IMG/VR virus record: IMGVR_UViG_3300049719_000183
Span: 1-64,000 of that record
Reading direction: 5' to 3' (one strand)
Source: a virus
Length of the DNA: 64,000 bases
In this document: piece after piece, positions 25,504-33,802 of the stretch
Numbering within the stretch: the first letter of the stretch is position 1
Layout of the letters: each line of letters starts with the position of its first letter
The notes under the pieces: generated by a model
The model's input: the letters and a program-made list of their open reading frames with translations, nothing else
Told to the model about the DNA's origin: nothing
Database searches by the model: none
Made by a program: the position numbers and the translations under genes

Positions 25504-25980
25504 ATGGCCCGTGAACTACCCACACTGAAGCGTCTGAAGCTTGGACGTGACGCCATCGATCTCGATTACTACCTGACATCGAACTACGACAATATCAGCG
25601 ATGCCAGCGCTGAGTTGCCCGCAGTGATCGAGTGGGTGAATGAGCAGAACCAAGGCTACGTCGAGAGGATGCACATCCTCAAGGGCGAGCTGAAGGAGGC
25701 CGAGGCTTCGGCTTTCCTACGACTGGCTGAACCGGGCACTGATGAGAGCTTTGAGAACAAGTTCCCTGGTGTCAAACGCACGTCCGAGGCTTTGAACCAT
25801 GCCATGGAGCTTGACCCCGAGGTGAGGCAGAAGCGGAGCGACCTGGCCCATCACATTTCTTGGGTGGAAAGACTGCGCCAACTCCAGGTGAGTCTCACTG
25901 CAAAACTCGACATGGTGAGGAGCAGCGAGGCCACGCGGAGACGCGTGTTCTTAGACCCTCACGACGATCCGTCAGTTTGA
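25504..25980 (+). CDS. Probable UvsY-like recombination mediator
   Basis: 158 residues from the ATG at 25504 (a TTG lies at 25495). Strongly helical and charged: WVNEQNQGYVERMHILKGEL, EAEASAFLRLAEPG, SDLAHHISWVERLRQLQV. Length and helical pattern fit the T4 UvsY class, which loads UvsX on gp32-coated single strands. The next genes encode the gp32-like protein and UvsX, which supports the assignment, but the sequence match itself is weak. Confidence 0.6.
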   Translation: MARELPTLKRLKLGRDAIDLDYYLTSNYDNISDASAELPAVIEWVNEQNQGYVERMHILKGELKEAEASAFLRLAEPGTDESFENKFPGVKRTSEALNHAMELDPEVRQKRSDLAHHISWVERLRQLQVSLTAKLDMVRSSEATRRRVFLDPHDDPSV

Positions 25981-25997
25981 TTCAATCCCCCAACACT

Positions 25998-27245
25998 ATG
26001 TCCAATACTGATCCCTCCTTCATGGCCGAACTCGATGCGGAGGCCGAGTACGCCCGCAAGGGCAGCCTCATCAGCCGTCTGACAATCGAGCGTGGCGAAG
26101 GCGCTGTGGTGCGCTTCCTGCCCGTCCAGATGGGCACGGCCCACACTTGGTTCGGCCGGGTAGGCCGTCACTGGTTCAACAAGAAAATGATCGGCTGCCC
26201 CCGCACCACGAGCCCCCACATGGGCGGCGACATGGAGGCCGATTGCCCCGTCTGTGCGCTTGCTGAGGCGCTGATGGCTGAGGGCGACAAAGCCCTCCAC
26301 GATCAAGGCAAGAAGCTGGCCGTCTGGCCCCAGTACCTCACCTACGTGCTCGAACTGGAGCGCATCGACAAGCGGGGAGACTCCGAGCCCGTCAAGGCAA
26401 GGGACGCCTACACACCCCAGATCTTCTGGCTCACCAAGATCGCTTTCATCGAGTTGGAGCGGCTGGTGAAGAAGTCGCTGGCCGCATCGCCTCAGCTTGG
26501 CCTTCTTGACCCCATCCTTGGCAACGATGTCGAGGTGCGCCGGGATGCAAAGGGCACTTGGAGGCTCGATCTCATGGCTCCACAGCCCATTCGCAACGAT
26601 CTGTCCGATGACGATCTTGTTGCATGGGTGAACGACCTCTGTTCCTCGATCAAGCAGGAGAACACACGGCCTGCCGGATACGAGGAGCTGGAGAAATACG
26701 CTCAGCACGTCGAGAAGCAGCTGGAGAACGTCGAGGAGGCTCCCCGGGGTCGTGGTCGATTCGAGGAGGAGGAGAGTGAACAACCCGCTCCTCGTCGCCG
26801 CCTTGCTGCCGCTGCACCTGCCGCTGCCATCGCTCCTCGGGGCGCACTTCGCTCCCTCAGGGCACCTGCCGCTGCGGCCCCTGCCCCGTCACAGGTGGAG
26901 CGGGAACTCGATGCAGTGCCAGAAGGGGAAGCACCTGCCGCAGAAGTTCGCAGGGCACCTACGCCAGCACCGCAACCGGCACCCCGTCCGGCACCACGCC
27001 CGGCAGTACGTCAGAGCGGCGTCATCAGCGAGCCTCCTGCAGGACGCAGGCCCACACCGGCTACGCCTCCCCCCGAGGCCAGCATGAACGAGGACCCCTC
27101 CGATGAGGTACCCCCCGAGACAAGAGATCCGGCCCCTCCGATTGCGCAGGAGCCACCTCCCACACCGCCCGCTTCAGCACCCAGGCCGCAGACACCCCGT
27201 CGCCTGAGTGCTGCGCTCACTCGAACCCTTAGCAGAGGAGTCTGA
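25998..27245 (+). CDS. Single-stranded DNA-binding protein, gp32-like
   Basis: 415 residues from the ATG at 25998; the longer open frame starts inside the previous gene. Residues ~30-100 contain FLPVQMGTAHTWFGRVGRHW and CPRTTSPHMGGDMEADCPVC, an OB-fold with a Cys/His zinc site as in T4 gp32. The C-terminal ~170 residues are a long Pro/Ala/Glu-rich tail, much longer than the acidic tail of T4 gp32 and likely the docking arm for partners such as UvsX, UvsY and helicases. Confidence 0.82.
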   Translation: MSNTDPSFMAELDAEAEYARKGSLISRLTIERGEGAVVRFLPVQMGTAHTWFGRVGRHWFNKKMIGCPRTTSPHMGGDMEADCPVCALAEALMAEGDKALHDQGKKLAVWPQYLTYVLELERIDKRGDSEPVKARDAYTPQIFWLTKIAFIELERLVKKSLAASPQLGLLDPILGNDVEVRRDAKGTWRLDLMAPQPIRNDLSDDDLVAWVNDLCSSIKQENTRPAGYEELEKYAQHVEKQLENVEEAPRGRGRFEEEESEQPAPRRRLAAAAPAAAIAPRGALRSLRAPAAAAPAPSQVERELDAVPEGEAPAAEVRRAPTPAPQPAPRPAPRPAVRQSGVISEPPAGRRPTPATPPPEASMNEDPSDEVPPETRDPAPPIAQEPPPTPPASAPRPQTPRRLSAALTRTLSRGV

Positions 27246-27246
27246 C

Positions 27247-27522
27247 ATGGGCAGGCACTTTATACGATTCAAGCTGCTATACATCACCCTGATCATCTCG
27301 ATTGCTTCGGCAATCGTGGGTGCTCTAGGACCCCTTAAGGATCTCACGAAGGAGCAACTACACGCCTTCTCCTGGGTGTACTGGGCGGTGGTGTTCTTCA
27401 ATATCGTTGTCTCCGCAGGCAACAACATTGTCGCCGCTCTGAGCACACCTCCTGCCGATACAGAGCCCGCTGAGCCCGTCACCGAACCAAAGCCTACACC
27501 TTCACCGGCACCTGCCGTTTAA
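27247..27522 (+). CDS. Small two-span membrane protein, possible holin
   Basis: 91 residues from the ATG at 27247. Hydrophobic spans at ~10-28 (LYITLIISIASAIVGALG) and ~45-65 (WVYWAVVFFNIVVSAGNN) with a Pro/Glu-rich cytoplasmic tail. Size and topology fit a class II holin, but no lysin is next to it, so this is only one option. It sits inside the recombination operon. Confidence 0.6.
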   Translation: MGRHFIRFKLLYITLIISIASAIVGALGPLKDLTKEQLHAFSWVYWAVVFFNIVVSAGNNIVAALSTPPADTEPAEPVTEPKPTPSPAPAV

Positions 27523-27526
27523 CACC

Positions 27527-27826
27527 ATGATCAGAAAATCCACACTCTCTGACGAGGCGTGCCCCGTCAAACAGAAGCACACTCCCGTAGAGGAGGCACT
27601 TGCCTGTCAGCATTCGGCCTGCAACGAGCTTATAGCCTCACTGGATTCCCTCAGAAAGAGGTTGAACCCTATTCTGGAGCCTACCCCGTGTAGTGATGGC
27701 GGTGACGATGCGTGCGAAAAGGAATGCCCGGACATTCTTCTCACTCACCGGATAGACGAGAACACGAACGGCGTGCGTACGGCACGGTCCATTGTTAGCG
27801 ACATCAATGAGAGGCTGATGCTCTGA
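27527..27826 (+). CDS. Unrecognised small Cys-containing protein (99 aa)
   Basis: Helical with conserved-looking cysteines (DEACPVKQKH, LACQHSACNELI, CEKECPDI). A metal site is possible. It overlaps the UvsX start by one base. Confidence 0.55.
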   Translation: MIRKSTLSDEACPVKQKHTPVEEALACQHSACNELIASLDSLRKRLNPILEPTPCSDGGDDACEKECPDILLTHRIDENTNGVRTARSIVSDINERLML

Positions 27827-29139
27827 TGCCAACCCTCCGAGCAAAGGGTCCCAAGGACGTGATGACTCGCGTCCTGACGAAGCTCCAGCCCCCTCAGGGC
27901 CGTGGCACAAAGCGTCCCTACGAGGTGACACGGTCTTCTCAGTCGCCCCTTCTGTCGGGCATCAAGTACATTCTCCAGACGGGTATCGAGCCCATTGACG
28001 AGTATACCGGCGGCTTCCCCTTCGGCAGGTTGGTGGAAGTGTACGGCGTGGAGGCCTGTGGCAAGACCGCCCTATGCCTACGTTGCTGCGTTCGTGCTCA
28101 GCAGCATTACATCTACCAGCGCATCATCAACCCTGACACCAAGGACATCACCTATGAGCGTGTTGATGAAAAGTGCGAGGTGGTGCTTCTCTACATCGAC
28201 AATGAGCAGTCGTTAGACGAGGGGGCCAAGGTGATCGTGGACGGCACGGAGATCGACGCCCTGGTGGCTCGCTGTGACACCATCGATCAGATTTTCAAGA
28301 TGGTGGATGACACTATCACCACCGTGGAGACCATCAGGGAAGAGGATGAGGCTGCGGCTAGGAAGAAGGCCAAGGACAGCAAGGAGCCGTATGTTGAGCC
28401 TCTGGCTTCTTTCATTGTGGTGGTCGTGGACACCATAGCGGGCACCTCCACTCAGTCGGACATGGACGCCGAGTGGGGCACGCAGGATTACCCCAGGCTT
28501 CCCCAGCAGTTGAAACGGGCCTTCTCACAGATGACGAGGAAGATCAACCGCAACAATGTCCTTTTCATCGCCACGAACCAGGTGGGTGACACTTTCAAGG
28601 CCAAGAAAAAGACCTTTGTGAACCCTTATGCCCTGGATCTGCCCCGTCCGGAGGACTTCAAGTCGCCGGGCGGCAGGGCTATCAAGTTCTTCGCCACGCT
28701 CCGCATCTTCATGTTCCCCGTGAACCTGGCGTTCAAGCTCTCGAAGCATCACGCCAACCCTGACGGTTTCACGGCAGGATTCATCACGGTGAAGAACCGC
28801 ACGGTGAAACCCTATCGAGAGGGCAGGTTCACTCTGCTGTACGACGGCGGTCTGAGCAATGTGTTCAGCGTCCTCGAAACGATGCTCAAATGCAAGGTGG
28901 CTGCCCGGGGAGAGAAGGGCATCATTGAGTTCCGCTTCCATGCCCATGGGCTAAAGCCGACCAGCTTCCCAGGTCTGAAGGAAAACGAAAATCCCGAGCT
29001 GGAAGACGGGAATGGGGCGTGGCCAGCATTCTATCAGGATCACTTCGATGACATGCGCCTTCTATGGAACAGGGCCATCGAACTCACCTTCAACGAGGCC
29101 AATGCAGTGGCCGCTGACGACGACGAACTTCAATCATGA
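27826..29139 (+). CDS. uvsX: UvsX, RecA-family recombinase
   Basis: 437 residues. Walker A is in VEACGKTALCL (~74-84). Walker B-like FIVVVVDTIAGTST (~196-209), the loop 2 region (NRNNVLFIATNQVGDTF) and IKFFATLRIFM fit the RecA core. The C-terminal ~130 residues resemble other phage UvsX proteins. It catalyses strand exchange and recombination-dependent replication, together with the gp32-like and UvsY-like products just upstream. Confidence 0.92.
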   Translation: MPTLRAKGPKDVMTRVLTKLQPPQGRGTKRPYEVTRSSQSPLLSGIKYILQTGIEPIDEYTGGFPFGRLVEVYGVEACGKTALCLRCCVRAQQHYIYQRIINPDTKDITYERVDEKCEVVLLYIDNEQSLDEGAKVIVDGTEIDALVARCDTIDQIFKMVDDTITTVETIREEDEAAARKKAKDSKEPYVEPLASFIVVVVDTIAGTSTQSDMDAEWGTQDYPRLPQQLKRAFSQMTRKINRNNVLFIATNQVGDTFKAKKKTFVNPYALDLPRPEDFKSPGGRAIKFFATLRIFMFPVNLAFKLSKHHANPDGFTAGFITVKNRTVKPYREGRFTLLYDGGLSNVFSVLETMLKCKVAARGEKGIIEFRFHAHGLKPTSFPGLKENENPELEDGNGAWPAFYQDHFDDMRLLWNRAIELTFNEANAVAADDDELQS

Positions 29140-29837
29140 GCAACCCACCCAATGTGAATTACATCAAGGCGAGCATGGTGCTCAACTATCTCGCCCGAGA
29201 TGAACAAATCAACGCCCTCCTCGGTCCCGATGAGGTGACTGTCACCAAGAAAGGTGGAGAGGCCTTCCTTTTCCCGCAAGCGGTGATCGACGTGCTGGAG
29301 GCCATCGGAGCCGCTGGCAAGGACCCGACCACGATGACAAAGGACGCCATCCTGTCCTATGCCCGGGCCGTCATGATCGGTGAGGCGGCTGCAGAAACGC
29401 CCGTAGAACCCCCAGCAGAGGCAGCCGCTGTCGAAGTTGAGACCGAAGCGCCACCGCCTCCCCCGCCTGCTCCGAAGCCTGCTCCACGTCCTGCGGTGCG
29501 CACGCGCACACCCCCACCGAGGCCCCCTGCACCGGCGGTGGCTGCACCGCCCGTCACCGTGGCCCCTGCAACGCCCCCGGTTCCCGAGGTCGTGCGTCTT
29601 AGCCCTGTTGCGGTAACGCCGCCTGTCGCCGCTGTGCCTGTACCTGTCGCTGTTCCCGTGGCAGCGCCTGCAGAGCCCACAGCACAGCATCTCAAGCAGA
29701 GTGCTGGTTACGTCATCTTCCATCTCGTGGCTGGAGCCCACAAGTTTGCCGTCGAGCACGATACGGCCCCGGGTTTCGAGGCCCGCCGCCAGAGGCTCAA
29801 GCAACTGTTCGAGGACTACATCGTATTCGTCAATTAG
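29136..29837 (+). CDS. Unrecognised protein with long Pro/Ala linker (233 aa)
   Basis: ATG overlaps the UvsX stop. A helical N-terminal domain (~1-75: KASMVLNYLARDEQINALL, VIDVLEAIGAAGKD), a ~110-residue Pro/Ala/Val linker and a short helical C-terminal domain (RRQRLKQLFEDYIVFVN). The linker resembles the tail of the gp32-like protein. Function unknown; the operon suggests a replication or recombination role. Confidence 0.65.
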   Translation: MSNPPNVNYIKASMVLNYLARDEQINALLGPDEVTVTKKGGEAFLFPQAVIDVLEAIGAAGKDPTTMTKDAILSYARAVMIGEAAAETPVEPPAEAAAVEVETEAPPPPPPAPKPAPRPAVRTRTPPPRPPAPAVAAPPVTVAPATPPVPEVVRLSPVAVTPPVAAVPVPVAVPVAAPAEPTAQHLKQSAGYVIFHLVAGAHKFAVEHDTAPGFEARRQRLKQLFEDYIVFVN

Positions 29838-29898
29838 TGTAAACAGTTCTGGCGTGGTTCTTAAGGGGTGGTCGTCTGTGAGCGACCACCCCTTTCCC
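29838..29898 (+). terminator. TGTAAACA element followed by a perfect hairpin
   Basis: TGTAAACA at 29838-29845. AAGGGGTGGTCG (29863-29874) and CGACCACCCCTTT (29883-29895) form a 12-bp stem with an 8-base loop and a short U-run, a good intrinsic terminator for the recombination operon. The next ATG begins three bases after the stem, so the hairpin may also control that start. Confidence 0.8.
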
Positions 29899-30984
29899 AT
29901 GGATGACACAGACCCCCTAGCACCCGAGAAGCCGAAGCCAACCGGCCAACATATCTTTGACAACACCCACCTGGAGGAGGTGGCCAAGGAGTGGAAGAAG
30001 ATGGTGGCACAGAATCGTCGCAACGAGGCGATGCCCCTGCTGGAGGAGCTGATCAAGGGTTGCCAGGACATGCTCCCGAGACTGGCTCAGCATGAGGGCT
30101 TCCATCTGACGACGGACGTGGACACCCTGAACGCTGCTGCCAACTCCAAGATAGAGGGCTGGCTGATGGCCTGGAAGCCTGACTACAAAAACGCCACTAC
30201 ACAGAAGGCGGCGGCCCATGGGCTATTTTCCTTCTTGTCCAAATGCGCCAAGAACGCTTTCCGGAGCGAAGTGTCGAAGGTGAACCAGTACCGCAAGCAC
30301 TTTTATGCCACGGGAGAGAACCTGGAGAAGTTTTACGGTGAGTCCGACTACCACAAGTTCAAGGACGAGGCTACTCAGGAGGTGCGGAGTCACCTCAAGG
30401 ATCTGGTCGTGCGGTGGGGCATTGAACAGGAGATCGGGTGTGTGCGCTTCATCCTGGAGAGCATCACAGAAGAGAAGCCGCCAGGTGTAAACGAGGACGA
30501 GAGCGCCACGGAAACTCGCGAGCGCATCATTCGCAGTGCAGCCTATGCCTGGTGCGTGAGCCCTGATATGGCCAAGTTTTTCTACAGCTGGGCGGTGTAC
30601 GCTCTCAGGGACGCTCTGTACAAGAAAGCCTACCCGCCCTTCAGCGAGGAGGATATACTGAGGCACGCGGAAACGTACACCCATCTGCCTGATCTGATGG
30701 ACATCATCGGGTGGGAGAAATTCAAGCACGTCATCGCCACGCTGGGTGGAACTCGCATCAAGTTGCCCACGATGCAGCAGCTTGGCAGGCTGCATGAAAA
30801 CTACAGACTGTCACAGGCTATCAAGGACGAGGGGGAAGATCCAGACACTGTGGAGCGTGTAGGAAAAAGGTCTGGACGCAGTCAGAAGACAGCGCAACAG
30901 GTTTATTTGGAGATGAGCGAAGTTCTTGACCATAAGAGGTGTGGAGAACATCCCGTATTCGCAGACGACGACTCAATGGAATAA
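29899..30984 (+). CDS. Sigma factor-like protein (possible gp55-type late sigma)
   Basis: 361 residues from the ATG at 29899. Residues ~80-125 (SKIEGWLMAWKPDYKNATTQ, HGLFSFLSKCAKNAFRSEVS) look like sigma region 2 in the style of phage gp55-like factors, where a short 'FSYL...NAF' helix replaces the classical region. Near the C-terminus, PDLMDIIGWEKFKHVIATLG followed by GTRIKLP resembles the dimer/HTH start of Mor-type activators. A sigma-like head with a Mor-like tail would suit a late transcription factor. No SD sequence is visible because a hairpin abuts the start codon. Confidence 0.5.
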   Translation: MDDTDPLAPEKPKPTGQHIFDNTHLEEVAKEWKKMVAQNRRNEAMPLLEELIKGCQDMLPRLAQHEGFHLTTDVDTLNAAANSKIEGWLMAWKPDYKNATTQKAAAHGLFSFLSKCAKNAFRSEVSKVNQYRKHFYATGENLEKFYGESDYHKFKDEATQEVRSHLKDLVVRWGIEQEIGCVRFILESITEEKPPGVNEDESATETRERIIRSAAYAWCVSPDMAKFFYSWAVYALRDALYKKAYPPFSEEDILRHAETYTHLPDLMDIIGWEKFKHVIATLGGTRIKLPTMQQLGRLHENYRLSQAIKDEGEDPDTVERVGKRSGRSQKTAQQVYLEMSEVLDHKRCGEHPVFADDDSME

Positions 30985-30998
30985 CCCTTCAGTCCGAC

Positions 30999-31516
30999 TT
31001 GACGGGGGCAAAGTCATCCGAGTTGGAGCAACGTGTGTCGAACTTGGAGGTGAATCAGGCACGGTTCGCCGAGGGCTTGGCCCACCTTGAGGAAGAGATG
31101 GTCAACACCAGCGAGTTCGACACGTTGATCACCGAGGAGATAGATGAGCTACGCAAGGCCCTGGTCAAGGTGAACGCATCACGGACACCCCTGGACCAAC
31201 TGCTGGCCACACCTCCGAGAAAGGCATCGGAGCACCAAGGCAACGGAGTCGTCACCGTGGCCATCATCGGCATGCGCGATCGCGACTCGGCGGTTGTGAA
31301 CGCGCGGCTGAAGAACCTGCCAGGCACCGACAACCTCGACCTGCGTTTCATCCCGTCCACACGGTCCCCATTCGAGCTGAGCGTTGACTACACTCTTGTC
31401 AGGCCAAGAAGGCGGTGAAGGACAGGGCCAACTGCATCTTCCTTGGTCATACGGGCATCTCCCGGCTGACAGAGGAACTGCAGAAGATCTCCGCAGTGGA
31501 AAGCAACGCCCCCTAG
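30999..31516 (+). pseudogene. Coiled-coil protein split by a -1 frame break
   Basis: From a TTG at 30999 (start uncertain) the frame encodes a coiled coil (SELEQRVSNLEVNQARF, HLEEEM, EEIDELRKALVKV) and a folded domain (VVTVAIIGMRDRDSAV, NLDLRFIP). At ~31388-31418 the frame ends early (TGA at 31416-31418), while the -1 frame continues the domain as AKKAVKDRANCIFLGHTGIS and LTEELQKIS to a TAG at 31514. A one-base deletion, real or a sequencing error, explains this best; programmed frameshifting is less likely since no slippery heptamer is present. Confidence 0.6.
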
Positions 31517-31698
31517 TTAGAGCGGGGGTACGAAAGCAAGCGAACGGGCGTCCTCTTAGTGGGGCGCCCGTTTTGCTTCCGAGCGGCTATCGCCCACGCT
31601 GACGCTACGATACACTTGAAGAAGAAATCGGCTGAACCGTATTCAGGCTCAGGCTCAACCACTTCAATCGGAGCCAGTTTCTTCGACCGGCTCATCAA
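31513..31698 (-). CDS. Possible small protein (61 aa)
   Basis: Starts just inside the 3' end of the upstream DksA-like gene (MSRSKKLAPIEVVEPEPEYG), with a hydrophobic helix FFFKCIVASAWAIAARK. The last ~20 codons run through the terminator hairpin, which lowers confidence that the annotated end is right. Confidence 0.4.
   Translation of the reverse strand: MMSRSKKLAPIEVVEPEPEYGSADFFFKCIVASAWAIAARKQNGRPTKRTPVRLLSYPRSN
31543..31578. terminator. Bidirectional terminator hairpin
   Basis: AACGGGCG (31543-31550) pairs with CGCCCGTT (31565-31572), extended by AAGC/GCTT outside. U-rich flanks on both strands and the convergent gene arrangement fit a terminator serving both directions. Confidence 0.75.
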
Positions 31699-32092
31699 AG
31701 CGTAGTCCGAATTGGCGTTGTTTGCCTGCCCTGTGGCGTTCCATGTCTCGCTGAGCCTCGATGGAACACCGTGCGAACGGGAGAGCCCTTAGACGGGCCA
31801 CGGGGATGAGCTTGCCTGTCACCTCACAGATGCCGTAGGTCTCGCTCTTTATCCTGGATATGGCCTCGTCTATGTCACGCAGAGTTTCGTACGTCATCTC
31901 GTTGACGTTCATGTCGAGGTTGCTCTGCTCGTCGGCGAGAGCCAGGTCCCCGAAGTCGCGGCCCGCCGTCTTGTCGAACGGGGTGATTATGCGCAACTGT
32001 TCAGACACCTGTTGCCGAAGCACCAGGAGGGCGCGTCTCTGATCAGCAAGGAACTTATACGAGTGAGTGCGACTCAAGAGGGTTTGTTTCAT
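31664..32092 (-). CDS. DksA/TraR-like RNA polymerase-binding protein
   Basis: 142 residues from the ATG at 32092. Long helices (FLADQRRALLVLRQQVSEQL; ETLRDIDEAISRIKSETYG) are followed by CEVTGKLIPVARLRALPFARC. This is the DksA coiled coil and finger, but the second Cys of each pair is Thr or Glu, so zinc is probably not bound, as in bacterial DksA2-type variants. Likely binds the secondary channel of host RNA polymerase. Confidence 0.75.
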   Translation of the reverse strand: MKQTLLSRTHSYKFLADQRRALLVLRQQVSEQLRIITPFDKTAGRDFGDLALADEQSNLDMNVNEMTYETLRDIDEAISRIKSETYGICEVTGKLIPVARLRALPFARCSIEAQRDMERHRAGKQRQFGLRFDEPVEETGSD

Positions 32093-32285
32093 CGTGGAAT
32101 GAGACCCGTGAGGATCCAATGGCAAGTTTCACAGTGCCCAGTTCCACAGTCATCCACGTCACACCGAACTCTCCGAGGTCATCTGAGATGGCCTGGAAGT
32201 CCAGTTGGCATGTCCTTTCAATTTTCTCTAGGTGGGCGGCAACCCGCTCGCGTACGTTTGATGGCAATACAGATGAAGGAGTCAC
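32055..32285 (-). CDS. Unrecognised small protein (76 aa)
   Basis: GTG start at 32285; overlaps the DksA-like gene by 38 bases. NVRERVAAHLEKIERTCQLD forms a helix, followed by beta strands (FGVTWMTVELGTVKLAIG). No family. Confidence 0.5.
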   Translation of the reverse strand: MTPSSVLPSNVRERVAAHLEKIERTCQLDFQAISDDLGEFGVTWMTVELGTVKLAIGSSRVSFHDETNPLESHSLV

Positions 32286-32351
32286 TGGGTAGATACCGAG
32301 CTTCGGTTCGTGTTGAAGAACACGACCGATTTTCTATCAGTTTACACCAGG

Positions 32352-32786
32352 CTATCTGGTATCTTCAACCATCATGGCCTGCTGCCGAGTCTCAACCGTC
32401 GTCAGGCGGTGCTCAAATCCGACAAGGGTACCCATCAACTTATCCTGCCTGTGCTCGGCGGCGGCGTCGAGCTTGGCAACTGCTTTCTCCAGGTTACCCA
32501 GGGCTACCGTGAGCTGTCCCATTGGGCCAGTGGTGAACAGGTCAAATTTCTGACCTTGCTCGTTTATTTTCATCGTGATCTCCTGCCGTTTCTCCTCGTG
32601 GTCCGCTGCGACACGGTCCCGCTCGTCCTTGTCTCTTGTCCGCATTTCGTGAAAGGCCTTTTTGCGAAGATAGGTGGTATCCAGCACCCATATCGCAGCC
32701 CCCGCAAGGATGATGAGGATGCTGATCGCAGCAAAGATCTCCGTGGGGGGAAAGGTGAGCGGTTGTTCTGTGACTGCGAGGATCAT
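32352..32786 (-). CDS. Membrane-anchored coiled-coil protein
   Basis: 144 residues. One membrane span at ~16-37 (EIFAAISILIILAGAAIWVL), then a long charged coiled coil (FHEMRTRDKDERDRVAADHE; LEKAVAKLDAAAEHRQDKL). Type II single-span topology resembles an i-spanin, but it is longer than usual and lacks an o-spanin partner, so function stays open. Confidence 0.6.
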   Translation of the reverse strand: MILAVTEQPLTFPPTEIFAAISILIILAGAAIWVLDTTYLRKKAFHEMRTRDKDERDRVAADHEEKRQEITMKINEQGQKFDLFTTGPMGQLTVALGNLEKAVAKLDAAAEHRQDKLMGTLVGFEHRLTTVETRQQAMMVEDTR

Positions 32787-32811
32787 AGTGTTCTAAGGAT
32801 AACTACTAATC

Positions 32812-33459
32812 ATGAGCGAACCTACAACCCATACTCTTGCCATCACCAACGGTGCAGCCAACCTTCTGGCTCTCTTGCTCAACCAGGACGGTTGGGTGAA
32901 AGGCGTTGATGAGCTTATCATTACGGGAGACCTCTTGAAGGACCTCCCTGACGAGCGTCCCATAGAAGACGCTGATACGTGGGATAAGCAGCCGTTTACG
33001 GCTGAGATTTCAGCCAAGCAGTTCAAGGCAGCCAAGCACTGCTTCACGGCCATCGCCGAGAAAGGCAATCTTTCGGCAAATCAGAATGTGCTCCTGCTAG
33101 CCGAAGTGTTGGGGTTCACCATCCCTCAGACGGAGCCTTCTATCTCGATCACGTTGCCCCAGATTTCGGCCAAGTACCTGGCCGATATTTTCACCATGCA
33201 AGGGAAGGTGAAGAAGGTGGAGGACCTCATCGACGCATGCCAGGTGAACTCGAAAATTCCTGTACTGGACGGAGCCTTGATGGAGAAGGGTCGCGAGCGT
33301 GATCTCCGAGCGTGGATGGAAACCTCCTGCGAGTTACTGATAACTGATCGGCAGCGTGACACCTGTCGCCAGGTGCTCAAGGCTGCAGCCGAAGGCGGCG
33401 ACGTGAAGGCGAACAAGTACATTCCCGTCCTCTACACGGAGTTTGGCCTGCGTGAGTGA
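32812..33459 (+). CDS. Unrecognised protein with internal duplication (215 aa)
   Basis: Two similar halves: each has a strand (TLAITNGAANLLALLLNQ / ISITLPQISAKYLADIFT), VDELI- or VEDLI-like helix, and a C-terminal helix ending in an NQNVLLLAEVLGF or NKYIPVLYTEFGL motif. An internal tandem duplication of a ~100-residue domain. No function assigned. Confidence 0.65.
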   Translation: MSEPTTHTLAITNGAANLLALLLNQDGWVKGVDELIITGDLLKDLPDERPIEDADTWDKQPFTAEISAKQFKAAKHCFTAIAEKGNLSANQNVLLLAEVLGFTIPQTEPSISITLPQISAKYLADIFTMQGKVKKVEDLIDACQVNSKIPVLDGALMEKGRERDLRAWMETSCELLITDRQRDTCRQVLKAAAEGGDVKANKYIPVLYTEFGLRE

Positions 33460-33492
33460 GGGATCTGGGCCTCCCTCTAGGCCTAGTTAGGC

Positions 33493-33783
33493 GTGGCCTT
33501 CAACGTCGTATTCGTAAACAACACTTCGGGGAACCCGGACTCCTATTCCTGGGACTTCGGTGATTTGAGCAGCAGCACGCAGCCCAACCCCACCCATACG
33601 TATGTGGCCAGCGGCCTGTATGTGGTCAGGCTGACGGCTACCAAGAACGGCGTTTCTTCCACGATTGCCAAAGCTGTCCCCATTCAGGCTGGCACAGTTG
33701 GTTTCACGTTGATGACCAACAACGCCGGTGCTGTTCTGACCACCCCTCTCACGTCCAACCAGATTGCAGCCATTGTGGGGTAG
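33493..33783 (+). CDS. Single-domain PKD protein, probable virion decoration
   Basis: 96 residues, GTG start two bases after TAGTTAG. Complete PKD domain: GNPDSYSWDFGDLSS, PTHTYVASGLYVVRLTATKNG. PKD domains mediate surface or carbohydrate contacts. The unit resembles the N-terminal part of the gp25 fusion at 23171. Confidence 0.78.
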   Translation: MAFNVVFVNNTSGNPDSYSWDFGDLSSSTQPNPTHTYVASGLYVVRLTATKNGVSSTIAKAVPIQAGTVGFTLMTNNAGAVLTTPLTSNQIAAIVG

Positions 33784-33802
33784 TTGCCTCCCTAGTTAGG
33801 GC

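Noticed and set aside
31514-31520. TAGTTAG after the frame-broken gene, as a start signal
   Set aside because: No start codon follows within 20 bases and a terminator lies directly downstream; it overlaps a stop codon.
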